This document shows, piece by piece, positions 5,979 to 14,324 of a stretch of 17,700 nt of DNA. Every line of letters starts with the position of its first letter. Position 1 is the stretch's first letter. The notes beneath the pieces were generated by a model. The model made no database searches and was not told where the DNA came from. It was given only the letters and a program-made list of their open reading frames with translations. The position numbers and the translations under genes were made by a program. Source of the DNA: Candidatus Eiseniibacteriota bacterium (GTDB lineage Bacteria; Arandabacterota; Arandabacteria; Arandabacterales; Arandabacteraceae); contig JAUVJV010000004.1 in assembly GCA_030592245.1 (NCBI GenBank), positions 1 through 17,700 on the forward strand, given 5' to 3'.

Positions 5979-6944
5979 ATGTCACCGCCCAGAGAGGGAG
6001 AACGAGGGAGCACGCTGGTGTTCACCGCGATAGTGATGGCGGTGATCCTGGTGTTCTCGGCTATTGCGATAGACCTGGGAGTGATCGGGGCCGCGCGAAG
6101 CCAGCTTCAGAATGCCATGGATGCATCCGCTCTTGCCGGCGCATCGGGTCTCTTCGACGATCAGGATGAGGCGACTCAACGGGCAATCACATTTGCGGGA
6201 CTCAATGAGTGCATGAATGAGGCCGTGATCATCACGGACGCGGACGTGAGCTTCCCGGAAGCCGACCAGGTGCGGGTGGAGGAGATCCACCAGATCGATC
6301 TTTACTTCGCCAGGGTCATAGGCAGGAATACAGCCGATATCCATGCCACGGCGACTGCCGCGATCGGCCAGCTCAGCGGGACCGGCCAGGTGAAGCCATG
6401 GGCGATTCCTGATTTCGACTATGTTCTCGGCGACGTGGTCTTGCTCAAGTCGGGGGAGTCGGACCCGCCGAGTGCGACCGCCAGCTTCTTCTACTGCGTG
6501 GATTTCCCGCCGCTGAACAAGGGGACCCCACTTACGGGTGCAAGCGTATACTCTGATAATATTCTCTACGGTTCAAACGTATTGATCGAGATTGGCGACC
6601 AGCTTCAATTGGAGCCGGGAAACATGGCCGGTCCTACCGGCGCCGCCGTCAGGGAACTGATCGCGATGGACCCGGAAGCCACGTGGAACTCGACGACCAA
6701 CCGGATTGACAATTCCTGGTTTGGTGAGTTCACGAGCCCGCGCGTCTGCAAGATCTCTTTGTACGACCCGAATTTCCCGCCCGAATCCGGGCGCAACTAT
6801 GTGACCGTGATACGGCTCGGCGCCTTCTTTCTTGAGAGCATACAGGGCAACAAGAACGTGTATGGTCGCTTTATTGAAATCACGACCGGCGGAACTTGGG
6901 GGCCCGGAGACTCGGACCTCTATGGTGTCAAGCTGGTGGAGTGA
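5979..6944 (+). CDS. tadG: TadG-like pseudopilin / Flp pilus-assembly protein
   Basis: About 321 residues. The N-terminus matches the TadE/TadG-like family: GSTLVFTAIVMAVILVFSAI as the membrane helix, then AIDLGVIGAARSQLQNAMDASALAGASGL, where the alanine-rich DASALAGA stretch is diagnostic. The rest is a soluble, strand-rich domain (VKPWAIPDFDYVLGD and later segments) with three cysteines in CMNEAV, YCVDF and RVCKIS. I see no von Willebrand domain of longer TadG proteins. Start ATG 5979 has AGGAGGTG (5966-5973) immediately upstream; a TTG at 5943 overlapping the cpaC stop is possible but has a poorer site. TadG proteins are envelope components needed for fibre formation; their exact role is unclear. 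Confidence 0.88.
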   Translation: MSPPREGERGSTLVFTAIVMAVILVFSAIAIDLGVIGAARSQLQNAMDASALAGASGLFDDQDEATQRAITFAGLNECMNEAVIITDADVSFPEADQVRVEEIHQIDLYFARVIGRNTADIHATATAAIGQLSGTGQVKPWAIPDFDYVLGDVVLLKSGESDPPSATASFFYCVDFPPLNKGTPLTGASVYSDNILYGSNVLIEIGDQLQLEPGNMAGPTGAAVRELIAMDPEATWNSTTNRIDNSWFGEFTSPRVCKISLYDPNFPPESGRNYVTVIRLGAFFLESIQGNKNVYGRFIEITTGGTWGPGDSDLYGVKLVE

Positions 6945-7010
6945 GGATAAGGATATCAGCAAGGGGCATTTAAGGAGCAGTCAAGCACAGGAAGATGCGG
7001 CGGGAGAGAA

Positions 7011-8213
7011 ATGGCTGAGAACATAGCGGTACTTATCATAGATGCAGATGCTGACTCGCGCAGGATGGCCAAGGGCCTGATGGCCGAGATCGGGTGGGTG
7101 ACCATCGCGGGCGAGAGCAGCGACCCCTCACAGGGCCTCGAGCTAGTGAGGAAGATCAAGCCGGACGTGGTCTTTCTGAACCTCTACCCTGCGGCGGATG
7201 AACTGCTTGAATTGGCTGAGAAGATAACACGCAGTGTGCCTCATATCACGCTTTTCGTGACATCCTCCGACAAGGATCCCGACATCATAATCAAGGCCAT
7301 GAGGTCGGGGGCGAAGGAGTTTTTCCGCCAGCCGTTCGATAAGGATGAGCTGATGGGGGCCTTCAGGAAGTTCCGGATGAGCGACCATGGCTCCGCCGAG
7401 GGCATATCCCATGGCAGGATAATCTCAGTCTTTGGAATGAAGGGTGGGGTCGGGGCCACGACCATAGCCATCAACCTTGCGGTGAACCTGGCTCAGCACA
7501 CGAAGAAAAGGGTGGTCCTGGTTGATCTCAACCTGCAGCTTGGCAATGCCGCCCTATTCCTCAACATTAAGCCTAAGTATTCCATCGTCGATATCGCCGG
7601 GGGCATAGAGGAGATCGACCCGGCTACGGTGAAAGGGATTCTGCCCAGGCATGATTCGGGTATATACCTTCTCTCCGGGCCGCCGCGCCCGGAGCAGGCC
7701 GAGCTGGTGAAGGAGAACCACCTGGACCGCATTCTCCTGGTTCTCCGGTCGATGTTTGACTTTGTCATCATTGACACAACCAATGTGCTGGGAGAACTCG
7801 CCCTGAGAGCGCTGGATGAATCGGAGATGATTCTTGCGGTTCTCACCGATGATCTCGCGGCGATATATAATGCCCGTCAGTGTCTGGACATCTTCGAGCG
7901 CATGGGCTACGGCGAGGACAAAATCAGGCTGGTCATGAACCGCGGGTTCTCCAACCGGGGTATCTCGTCCCAGGACGTGGAGAAGTCCATCAGTTACCCG
8001 ATCTTCTGGAAGATCCCCAATGAGAAGTACCCGACGGTCTTGAGTTCCCTGAACCAGGGCATACCTATCTCCTTATTCAAACCACATTCGAAACTGAGCG
8101 AGAGCTTTCGCGATCTCGCCAACCACCTTGATAATGAGTTCTATCCCGAAGAGGAAAGGACGGGCCCGAAGAAGAGAAAAGGGCTCGCCAGGCGGCTGTT
8201 CGGGGGGAAGTAG
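7011..8213 (+). CDS. cpaE: CpaE/TadZ localisation ATPase with pseudo-receiver domain
   Basis: 400 residues. The N-terminal 120 residues have a CheY-like receiver fold (IAVLIIDADADSRR, KPDVVFLNLYP, ITLFVTSSDKD, AMRSGAKEFFRQPFDKDEL). The usual phospho-acceptor Asp is Asn57 and the usual Lys-Pro is Gln-Pro, so it is probably not phosphorylated. The C-terminal MinD/ParA-like ATPase starts at RIISVFGMKGGVGATTIAIN with a deviant Walker A (signature Lys144; Ala in place of the second Lys, often seen in CpaE). VVLVDLNLQLGN is the next conserved block, then FVIIDTTNVLGE. CpaE/TadZ places the Tad apparatus in the cell. Start ATG 7011 has GGGAGAG 3-9 nt upstream. It is followed by cpaF after 18 nt, and the C-terminus is very basic (GPKKRKGLARRLFGGK). 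Confidence 0.93.
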   Translation: MAENIAVLIIDADADSRRMAKGLMAEIGWVTIAGESSDPSQGLELVRKIKPDVVFLNLYPAADELLELAEKITRSVPHITLFVTSSDKDPDIIIKAMRSGAKEFFRQPFDKDELMGAFRKFRMSDHGSAEGISHGRIISVFGMKGGVGATTIAINLAVNLAQHTKKRVVLVDLNLQLGNAALFLNIKPKYSIVDIAGGIEEIDPATVKGILPRHDSGIYLLSGPPRPEQAELVKENHLDRILLVLRSMFDFVIIDTTNVLGELALRALDESEMILAVLTDDLAAIYNARQCLDIFERMGYGEDKIRLVMNRGFSNRGISSQDVEKSISYPIFWKIPNEKYPTVLSSLNQGIPISLFKPHSKLSESFRDLANHLDNEFYPEEERTGPKKRKGLARRLFGGK

Positions 8214-8231
8214 AAGTAAAGGAGCACCAGG

Positions 8232-9608
8232 ATGGGGATACGCGAACGACTGTCACGTGACAAGACTCCTGAGCCCGAGGGTCCCGAGCGGGGACAGCGC
8301 AAGACCCAGAGACAGCAGAACCTTGGGGATCCGCTCCAGCAGCTCAAAGAGCGGATTCACCGGCGGCTGATTGACAGGCTCGATCTGACCCGTCTGGCCT
8401 CTATCTCGAGGGAGGAGCTGAGAGTGCAGGTGCGCGAGGTGGTGGAGTCGCTCCTTGCCAGTGAAACCGGCCCTCTGGTCGGGTTCAACCGCGACAGATT
8501 GATTGAGGAGATCATGGACGAGACCTACGGTCTCGGTCCACTCGAGCCGCTGATAAACGACCCCACGGTCTCCGACATTCTTGTCAATACCCATAAACAG
8601 GTGTATGTGGAACGATTCGGAAAGTTGGAACTGACCCGGACAGTGTTCAAGGACGATGCACACTTGCTCCATATCATCGACCGGATTGTTTCCGAGGTCG
8701 GCAGGCGAGTAGATGAGTCATCGCCGATGGTGGATGCTCGGCTCCTAGACGGTTCCCGAGTCAATGCCATCATACCGCCGCTTGCGCTCGATGGCCCGGT
8801 ACTTTCCATCAGGAAATTCGGTGTTAGGGATCTGACTATCGATGACCTTCTGAGGTATGAGACGCTTACGCAACAGATGTCGGAAGCGCTCAAGGGCATA
8901 GTGAAAACCAGGCTCAATATTCTTATTTCGGGAGGAACCGGTTCGGGCAAGACCACGCTCCTCAATGCTCTTTCGAGGTTCATCCCCTCGAGTGAACGGA
9001 TAGTTACCATTGAGGATGCCGCGGAGCTCAAGCTTCAGCAGCCTCACGTGGTCAGGCTGGAAACCCGTCCGCCCAATATCGAGGGTACGGGTGCGATCGT
9101 CCAGCGCGACCTGGTGAGGAATTCTCTGCGAATGCGTCCGGACCGGATTGTAATTGGCGAGGTTCGTGGCGCTGAGGCCCTGGACATGCTCCAGGCCATG
9201 AACACCGGCCACGATGGATCGCTCACCACTCTTCACGCCAATTCGCCTCGGGACGCCTTGAGAAGGCTTGAGACAATGATCCTGATGGCGGGTGTCAACC
9301 TTCCCGGCAGGGCAATGCGGGAGCAGATCAGCTCTGCAATAAATGTGCTGGTTCACATCGCAAGGCTCAGTGACGGGAGCAGGAAAGTGGTGAAGGTGGC
9401 GGAGATTACCGGCATGGAAGGTGACGTGGTTACAATGCAGGATATCTTTATCTTTGATCAAACCGGGGTGAGAGACGACGGGAAGGTGCTCGGGCGAATG
9501 AGGGCCACGGGTATTCGTCCGAAGTTTGTCGAGAGGCTTGAGGTCTCGGGCATTCACCTTGCGCGCGGCCTGTTTGAAGACCTCAATGAAGGATTGGTTG
9601 GATCGTGA
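8232..9608 (+). CDS. cpaF: Tad pilus assembly ATPase CpaF/TadA
   Basis: 458 residues of the type II/IV secretion ATPase family that powers Flp pilus polymerisation on the cytoplasmic side of the inner membrane. The N-terminal domain (about residues 1-200) includes MDETYGLGPLEPLINDPTVSDILVN and RVDESSPMVDARLLDGSRVN, standard for CpaF. Walker A is GGTGSGKTT at 234-242. IEDAAELKL follows, and the Walker B-like DRIVIGEVRG is at 304-313. The conserved histidines in GHDGSLTTLHANSP are at about 327 and 335. The C-terminal part VLVHIARLSDGSRKVVKVAEITGM is also typical. ATG 8232 lies behind AAGGAG with 7-8 nt spacing. The TGA stop overlaps the tadB GTG (GTGA 9605-9608), so the two are translationally coupled. 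Confidence 0.97.
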   Translation: MGIRERLSRDKTPEPEGPERGQRKTQRQQNLGDPLQQLKERIHRRLIDRLDLTRLASISREELRVQVREVVESLLASETGPLVGFNRDRLIEEIMDETYGLGPLEPLINDPTVSDILVNTHKQVYVERFGKLELTRTVFKDDAHLLHIIDRIVSEVGRRVDESSPMVDARLLDGSRVNAIIPPLALDGPVLSIRKFGVRDLTIDDLLRYETLTQQMSEALKGIVKTRLNILISGGTGSGKTTLLNALSRFIPSSERIVTIEDAAELKLQQPHVVRLETRPPNIEGTGAIVQRDLVRNSLRMRPDRIVIGEVRGAEALDMLQAMNTGHDGSLTTLHANSPRDALRRLETMILMAGVNLPGRAMREQISSAINVLVHIARLSDGSRKVVKVAEITGMEGDVVTMQDIFIFDQTGVRDDGKVLGRMRATGIRPKFVERLEVSGIHLARGLFEDLNEGLVGS

Positions 9609-10573
9609 CCCTGATTCTGGCAAATGTCTTCGTGGCGGCCATGCTGCTTATCCTGGCGCTGCATTCTTTTCTCAGGTGGCGCGTACTTGGACCTGAGAGA
9701 CGCTTGAAGCAGCGGCTTGCCGACCTGGCCAGGAACCAGGCTTCGAATGAGCAGGCTGCTTCGGACATCCTCCGGACAGAGGAGCTGAGCCGCATCCCAT
9801 GGTTGAACCGGATGCTGGGGAATATCGATCTGGCCAGGGATCTAAGGCGGCTCATAGAACAGTCCGGCGTGCAAGTGACGACAGGGGCACTTCTGCTTAT
9901 CATGCTGGTTTGCGGAGAACTTGCATTGGTTGTCACGCTGAAGCTGAACAGGCCGATTATCAGTGCGGGGAGTTTCGTCTTCTGCGGCGTCCTGCCTTTG
10001 ATCTATATCATGCACAAACGAAGTGAGCGAATGAGGCGGTTCTCGGAGCAGTTCCCGGATGCCATCGATATGATGACAAGCGCCCTGAAGGCAGGCCATG
10101 CGCTGGGCCGGGCGATGCAACTGGTCGCAATGGAGGCTCCGGATCCGATCAAGACCGAGTTCCGAAAGACGTTCGAGGAGCAGAATCTGGGATTGCCTAT
10201 CAGGGAGTCGCTCCTGAACCTCGCTGACAGGATTGACAATATTGATCTTAAACTTTTTGTCACGGCCGTCATTATCCAGAGGGAAAGCGGCGGCAACCTG
10301 ACCGAGATCCTGGGCAAGATCAGCAAGACCATCAGGGCGCGCTTTGCATTGCTGGGCCAGGTAAAGGTCTATACTGCCCAGGGACGTTTCACTGCCTGGG
10401 TTCTCGGGTTGCTTCCGATTGTGATCGGCGTGGTCGTCTATATGTTGAATCCCGAGTACATTTCGTTTCACTTCAAGGATCCTGTTGGGAGAGTGCTTCT
10501 AGGGTTTGCCGCGGTCCTGCAGATCATCGGGTTGCTCATCGTGCGCAGGATAGTCAAGATGAAAGTGCATTAG
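9605..10573 (+). CDS. tadB: Inner-membrane platform protein TadB
   Basis: 322 residues with a GspF-like (T2SSF) domain. Hydrophobic segments are at the N-terminus (LILANVFVAAMLLILALHSF), near residues 90-145 (GALLLIMLVCGELALVV, AGSFVFCGVLPLIYIMHK) and at the C-terminus (FTAWVLGLLPIVIGVVVYML, VLLGFAAVLQIIGLLIV). The cytoplasmic core contains FPDAIDMMTSALKAGHALGRAM and the later LFVTAVIIQRESGGNLTEIL, both characteristic of TadB. It pairs with TadC to form the platform on which CpaF acts. The start is GTG 9605, overlapping the cpaF stop by 4 nt. The gap to tadC is 10 nt. Confidence 0.96.
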   Translation: MTLILANVFVAAMLLILALHSFLRWRVLGPERRLKQRLADLARNQASNEQAASDILRTEELSRIPWLNRMLGNIDLARDLRRLIEQSGVQVTTGALLLIMLVCGELALVVTLKLNRPIISAGSFVFCGVLPLIYIMHKRSERMRRFSEQFPDAIDMMTSALKAGHALGRAMQLVAMEAPDPIKTEFRKTFEEQNLGLPIRESLLNLADRIDNIDLKLFVTAVIIQRESGGNLTEILGKISKTIRARFALLGQVKVYTAQGRFTAWVLGLLPIVIGVVVYMLNPEYISFHFKDPVGRVLLGFAAVLQIIGLLIVRRIVKMKVH

Positions 10574-10583
10574 GAAGGACGCC

Positions 10584-11534
10584 ATGGTCGCTCTTATTGT
10601 CATTCTCATATTCATTGCCGTCACGGTCAATACGTACATAATCCTCTGGCTTCCGAGGCGTGAAGCCCGGTTAACCAAGCAGAGGCTGAGAGATCTTAGT
10701 GATCTTCAATCCTCTTACTTCGGAGCCGGGAGTGAGAGCGAAGCGGCCAGCCGCCCCTCAAGACCGTTTTTCAAGAAACTGACTTCTCTCTTCAGCATCT
10801 TCATAAAGAAGGAGCGCCCGGAGTTCTCGTCCTTGAGGCTTTCCCTGATGCGGGCGGGCCACTACCATCAGAATGCCGGAAGAGAGTACATGGCTTTGAG
10901 GATACTGTCGGCGGTCATCTTACTGGTGGTCGGCTTTGTTCTCGTGTTCCTGGTTCGCGAGAGGGCCCCCTCCGCGCTCCTGGCCTTGCTTGTAATGATG
11001 GCGCCCGTGGCGGGCTACACGCTGCCGGCCTTCATCCTGAAGTGGAAAATCAACCGGCGGCAGGAGGAGATCGCAGGTAGCCTTCCGGACGCTCTGGATT
11101 TTCTGGTGGTCTGTGTGGAGGCGGGGCTGGGTCTGAATGCGGCGCTTCTTCGGGTGGGCAACGAAATCAAGGTCAAGAGCAAAGGGCTGGGTGAGGAGTT
11201 GACTCTGGTTAACCAGGAGATGAGAACCGGTGTCTCGCGAGAGAAGGCCTTGAGACATCTCGCCCAGCGCAACCTTGTGGATGACCTCAATGTCGTGGTT
11301 GCCTCGTTGATCCTGGCGGACAAACTCGGCACCAGTGTCGCCGATACGCTTCGGGCACAGGCGGAATCTCTTCGGATAAGAGTGAGGCAGCGAGCAGAGG
11401 AGAGGGCGGCTAGGGCAGGGCTCAAGCTTCTCTTCCCGCTCGTCTTCATGATTCTGCCGACGCTTTTTATCGTAATCCTAGGCCCTGCCATGATAATGGG
11501 AGTGAGGGCGCTGAAGGCAATGTCGGGACAGTGA
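10584..11534 (+). CDS. tadC: Inner-membrane platform protein TadC
   Basis: 316 residues, second GspF-like platform protein. N-terminal helix VALIVILIFIAVTVNTYIIL, then a basic cytoplasmic stretch, a central pair of helices (ALRILSAVILLVVGFVLVFL, SALLALLVMMAPVAGYTLPA), and the T2SSF core with GSLPDALDFLVVCVEAGLGL, NQEMRTGVSREKALRHLAQR and NVVVASLILADKLGTSVADTL. It ends with the helix LLFPLVFMILPTLFIVILGP, the usual TadC terminus. ATG 10584 follows AGGA (10573-10576), 7 nt after the end of that motif. It lies after tadB in the normal order and is followed by a small putative lipoprotein rather than an obvious TadD. Confidence 0.96.
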   Translation: MVALIVILIFIAVTVNTYIILWLPRREARLTKQRLRDLSDLQSSYFGAGSESEAASRPSRPFFKKLTSLFSIFIKKERPEFSSLRLSLMRAGHYHQNAGREYMALRILSAVILLVVGFVLVFLVRERAPSALLALLVMMAPVAGYTLPAFILKWKINRRQEEIAGSLPDALDFLVVCVEAGLGLNAALLRVGNEIKVKSKGLGEELTLVNQEMRTGVSREKALRHLAQRNLVDDLNVVVASLILADKLGTSVADTLRAQAESLRIRVRQRAEERAARAGLKLLFPLVFMILPTLFIVILGPAMIMGVRALKAMSGQ

Positions 11535-11560
11535 GCGATCAGGTAAAGGAGGATTCTTAA

Positions 11561-11920
11561 ATGAGACGTCAGGTTTGGCTCGGGACAATGCTTCTGGTGA
11601 TTATACTCCTGACACTCTCGTGTGGGAGAACTTACTACAGCTATGTTCCCAACACGGAATTTCCGCGGATGATCTATATAGAGAAAGAGGAAATCCTGAA
11701 TCTGGAGACGGTCGCCGCCAGGCTTTATGATAAGAATGTTTTTGTCGAAGTCACCACCCGGGACGGGGCCACCAGGACCGGGAAGCTGCTCCGGATCGAC
11801 GAGGGAGAGCTGATGATGACACCTTCCTATTACTATGACACCGTGGATGAGTCGACGGTCAAGGTCGATGTTGAGGAGATTATCCCTAAGGACCAGATCG
11901 TAGTCCTGAAAGTGTATTAG
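11561..11920 (+). CDS. Small putative lipoprotein at the end of the Tad operon
   Basis: 119 residues. The N-terminus MRRQVWLGTMLLVIILLTLSC looks like a lipoprotein signal with Cys21 as the lipidated residue. The lipobox (T-L-S-C) is imperfect because -3 is Thr rather than Leu. The mature part has a tyrosine-rich start (GRTYYSYVPN), then NVFVEVTTRDGATRTGKLLRIDEGELMM and VKVDVEEIIPKDQIVVLKVY. That alternating strand pattern resembles a small beta-barrel of the Sm/SH3 kind, by eye only. I do not recognise a family. Start ATG 11561 has AAGGAGG upstream (11545-11551). It lies 26 nt after tadC, where the TPR lipoprotein TadD is often found, so an accessory or secretin-pilotin role is possible but unproved. 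Confidence 0.8.
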   Translation: MRRQVWLGTMLLVIILLTLSCGRTYYSYVPNTEFPRMIYIEKEEILNLETVAARLYDKNVFVEVTTRDGATRTGKLLRIDEGELMMTPSYYYDTVDESTVKVDVEEIIPKDQIVVLKVY

Positions 11921-11952
11921 GCCGGCAAGGATCGGCTCTAGCGCAGGTTCCC

Positions 11953-12930
11953 GTGCCCATCTTTAATGAGACACAAAATCTCCATTTGCCATATCATATC
12001 TCCGGCGCCACGAAACTCTTAACCCGCCTCACGGGGCTCCTGGGTACGCCCCCCTCCAAAGAACAACGAGGGTTGTTCATAGCACCGTGTACCGGTGTGC
12101 ATACCTTCGGCATGAGGTATCCGCTGGATATCGTGTTCCTCGATAGAGAGGGCAAGGTGGTCAGGATCATACGCCATCTCGCACCCAACAGGATAACCGG
12201 GGGCATCGCGTCCGCCCGAAGCGCGCTCGAGTTTGCGTCCGGCACCCTGGTGGAAGGGGAGATCCGCCTCGGCGATAAAGTGCGCCTCGGCATCGACGAG
12301 GAACACCCGGTGAGCTGGGCCGGGGTCAGGACGCTCCTGCACTGGCCCATGAACCTTTGTATCGCGGGATTCTGGTCCCTATTGCTGATGGTCTCGTATC
12401 TCAACTGGACGGAGACGGGCCAGATGTCGAGTTTGGGCCTGGTGGCCGTGAACGCGGTTGTGTGCTTCCTTTTCCTCACGAGGAGAGTCAGCACGGAGCT
12501 GTCGAATCGTGGTGCCGACTGGGTTGTCGCATTTGTAACCGTGGGACTGGCCATGTTCCTGAGTCCACATCCCCCGGCCAATCCGATCATCATGACCGTA
12601 TCCCTTCCCTTCAAAGCGGTTGGAATCGTCGGTCTTCTGGTATCACTTCTCAGCTTGGGAAGGAGCTTCGGGATCGTTCCTGCGAACCGGGGCATAAAGA
12701 GGATGGGCCTGTATCGTCTCGTGCGGCATCCGGTCTATGCGAGCGCGCTCATATTCCATGTGGGCTACTTGCTGAGCAATGCCTCGGGACGGAATCTGCT
12801 GCTCGTAGTCCTGATAACGGCGGGGCAGGTGTACAGACTGATTGCGGAGGAGCGCCTGCTTTGCAGAGATGAAGCATATCGCGACTACGTGAAAGCAGTC
12901 CGGTATCGGCTGGTGCCCGGAATCTTCTAA
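11953..12930 (+). CDS. DUF192 domain fused to ICMT/PEMT-like membrane methyltransferase
   Basis: 325 residues. Residues 1-118 are a DUF192 domain (LTRLTGLLGTPP, GLFIAPCTGVHTFGMRYPLDIVFLD, ALEFASGTLVEGEIRLGDKV). From about 128 the protein becomes a membrane domain with roughly five hydrophobic segments. It ends in a motif pair known from isoprenylcysteine carboxyl methyltransferases and phospholipid methyltransferases: GLYRLVRHPVYASAL (252-266) and IAEERLL plus YRDYVKAVRYRLVPGIF (297-325). These enzymes methylate membrane substrates with S-adenosylmethionine. The start is GTG 11953 with only a weak AGG upstream; no better start keeps the DUF192 N-terminus. It is 32 nt after the lipoprotein and probably read from the Tad operon. 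No conserved sign of a role in piliation is visible. Confidence 0.85.
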   Translation: MPIFNETQNLHLPYHISGATKLLTRLTGLLGTPPSKEQRGLFIAPCTGVHTFGMRYPLDIVFLDREGKVVRIIRHLAPNRITGGIASARSALEFASGTLVEGEIRLGDKVRLGIDEEHPVSWAGVRTLLHWPMNLCIAGFWSLLLMVSYLNWTETGQMSSLGLVAVNAVVCFLFLTRRVSTELSNRGADWVVAFVTVGLAMFLSPHPPANPIIMTVSLPFKAVGIVGLLVSLLSLGRSFGIVPANRGIKRMGLYRLVRHPVYASALIFHVGYLLSNASGRNLLLVVLITAGQVYRLIAEERLLCRDEAYRDYVKAVRYRLVPGIF

Positions 12931-13012
12931 CTTGACAACCTGGCGGGGCCAGCCGGTCCGGCCTGTTAATCAAGTTATCTTGCCCCCGCTAAGGTCCTTA
13001 TACGCGGGCTCC
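12929..13012. terminator. Inverted repeats between convergent genes (possible bidirectional terminator)
   Basis: AACTTGA (12929-12935) and TCAAGTT (12970-12976) enclose a GC-rich palindromic core (GCCGG-T-CCGGC near 12952-12962). A second inverted repeat, CCCGC (12985-12989) and GCGGG (13004-13008), lies next to the stop of the minus-strand gene. The genes on both sides converge here. No long T-run is present on either strand, so termination would be weak or Rho-assisted. Confidence 0.4.
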
Positions 13013-13207
13013 TTACTCCGTCTTGCTTTTTGATTGGGAGTATCGGATTACCCACAGAATCCCGATTCCGATAAACAGAAAACCCAGGATGATACGTGCG
13101 GTTGGGTCTTCAGGCAGGACCCTGGCTGTGAACATCAGAACAGCGATGATGAACGAGACGATCGCAAGGATTATCCCCAAAAGGGGTCTCGAGCCTCCTT
13201 CGGCCAT
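13013..13207 (-). CDS. Small two-helix membrane protein
   Basis: 64 residues from ATG 13207-13205 with a good AGGAGAG site 9 nt upstream on the minus strand. Two hydrophobic segments, LLGIILAIVSFIIAVLMFTA (about 9-28) and IILGFLFIGIGILWVIRY (about 39-56), are joined by a short charged loop (RVLPEDPTAR) and followed by a Lys/Ser tail (SQSKSKTE). I do not recognise a named family. It lies alone, separated by 250 bp from the hydrolase gene upstream on the same strand and convergent with the DUF192 fusion gene. The start site and composition make it a real gene; its function is unknown. Confidence 0.75.
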   Translation of the reverse strand: MAEGGSRPLLGIILAIVSFIIAVLMFTARVLPEDPTARIILGFLFIGIGILWVIRYSQSKSKTE

Positions 13208-13457
13208 TATTCTTACTCTCCTTTCAGAACCCCTTACGGGTCCATCTGCGACCGGCCCCCCGAGGCTAATTCAACGTACCCCCGATAGCCCGGTCCGTTC
13301 TCGCGTCGGGACCGGCCGGCTCTTTCGATCCGGTCCTGCCCCCACGCGCCAGACGCTATCACAGTGAGTCTGATTATGACAAGATTAATTATGCAAGTTT
13401 TCATGAGGCTACCGGCACCATCGTGAAGGCCTCCCCACTCGACTTGTGCAACAGGCC
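13208..13457. other. Non-coding gap between hydrolase and small membrane protein
   Basis: No gene, repeat or strong terminator seen. TTGTCA (minus strand, near 13380) with TGATAG 15 nt downstream is too closely spaced to be a confident promoter for the small membrane protein. Confidence 0.35.
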
Positions 13458-14324
13458 CTAATCATTGCTCTCCGGGTCCAGGTACAGGCTTTCGCCAAGA
13501 TGGAGAAGCACCATTGTCTCACCCAGGCCCTCGAGCATCTCGTCATATTCCCGGGGAAGCTTCTGCTCCGGCCAGAATAAGTGGCCGTATGCGCCGAAGT
13601 GGGAGGGGATGATCGTCCCGGCCCCGACCCGCCTGGCGGCTTCCACCGCGTCCTTTCCGTGAAGGTGGCCGCTGATGTTCAAGATCGCAATGTCCGGCGC
13701 ATGGACACGGCCCACATCATCCAGGCCCTCGAAGAGATTCGTATCCCCGGAATAGTAAACCGTCGAATAGGGCGTGTATATGACGAACCCAAGCGCGCTG
13801 CCATCGGTCAGTGACCGGACCCCGTACCGGGAGCCGGCATGCTTGGCCACTACCGCAACCACTTTTCCACCCGGGTACTCGAACGAATCACCGGGCCGCA
13901 TGACCTTTGCGTCTATGCCCCGCTCCGAGATCAGCCCGGCAGCCGGCTCGGGACACAGGATGGTCACGCCCCCCGGGAAGATCGCGATGGTATCGAGATC
14001 CAGGTGGTCGGGGTGAGCGTGGGAGATGAGTATGAGCCGGGCCCTGCCATAGGAGGACCGGGGTGGGGCAGGGACCCTCCGCCACCTCAAGAACAGGCGG
14101 TCCCCAAAGGCGGGATCGGTGACAATCCCGTATCCGTCGATATCGATATAGAAACAGGCGTGGCCCCAGAAGGTTATGGAATTGGCCGGGGGCCTGCCAA
14201 AGAGCTCGGCAATTGCAGCAGCGCAGCTCGAACCGGCGCTCAGGGAAACCGCGAGGGCGAGAGCCATGCAAATGGTCAGGCAGAATGCTATTCCCAGAGC
14301 CCTGTGGATGGCCCGGCGGGACAT
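13458..14324 (-). CDS. Metallo-beta-lactamase-fold hydrolase, UlaG-like, exported
   Basis: 288 residues. An N-terminal hydrophobic segment (AFCLTICMALALAVSLSAG) suggests export or a membrane anchor. The fold begins with ITFWGHACFYIDIDGYGIVTDP, then carries the metal-binding motif SHAHPDHLD (HxHxDH at about 102-107), a further His in VAKHAG, Asp in YYSGDTNLFEG and His in IIPSHFGAYG. This set matches the UlaG / NAPE-PLD-like branch of the superfamily (Lactamase_B_2), which hydrolyses phosphodiesters or lactones; the substrate here is unknown. The start is ATG 14324, sharing bases with the TGA of the upstream DUF3943 gene (TGATG), so translation is coupled. A GTG at 14354 would add ten charged residues and is less likely. 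The periplasmic location is unusual for UlaG-type enzymes. Confidence 0.88.
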   Translation of the reverse strand: MSRRAIHRALGIAFCLTICMALALAVSLSAGSSCAAAIAELFGRPPANSITFWGHACFYIDIDGYGIVTDPAFGDRLFLRWRRVPAPPRSSYGRARLILISHAHPDHLDLDTIAIFPGGVTILCPEPAAGLISERGIDAKVMRPGDSFEYPGGKVVAVVAKHAGSRYGVRSLTDGSALGFVIYTPYSTVYYSGDTNLFEGLDDVGRVHAPDIAILNISGHLHGKDAVEAARRVGAGTIIPSHFGAYGHLFWPEQKLPREYDEMLEGLGETMVLLHLGESLYLDPESND

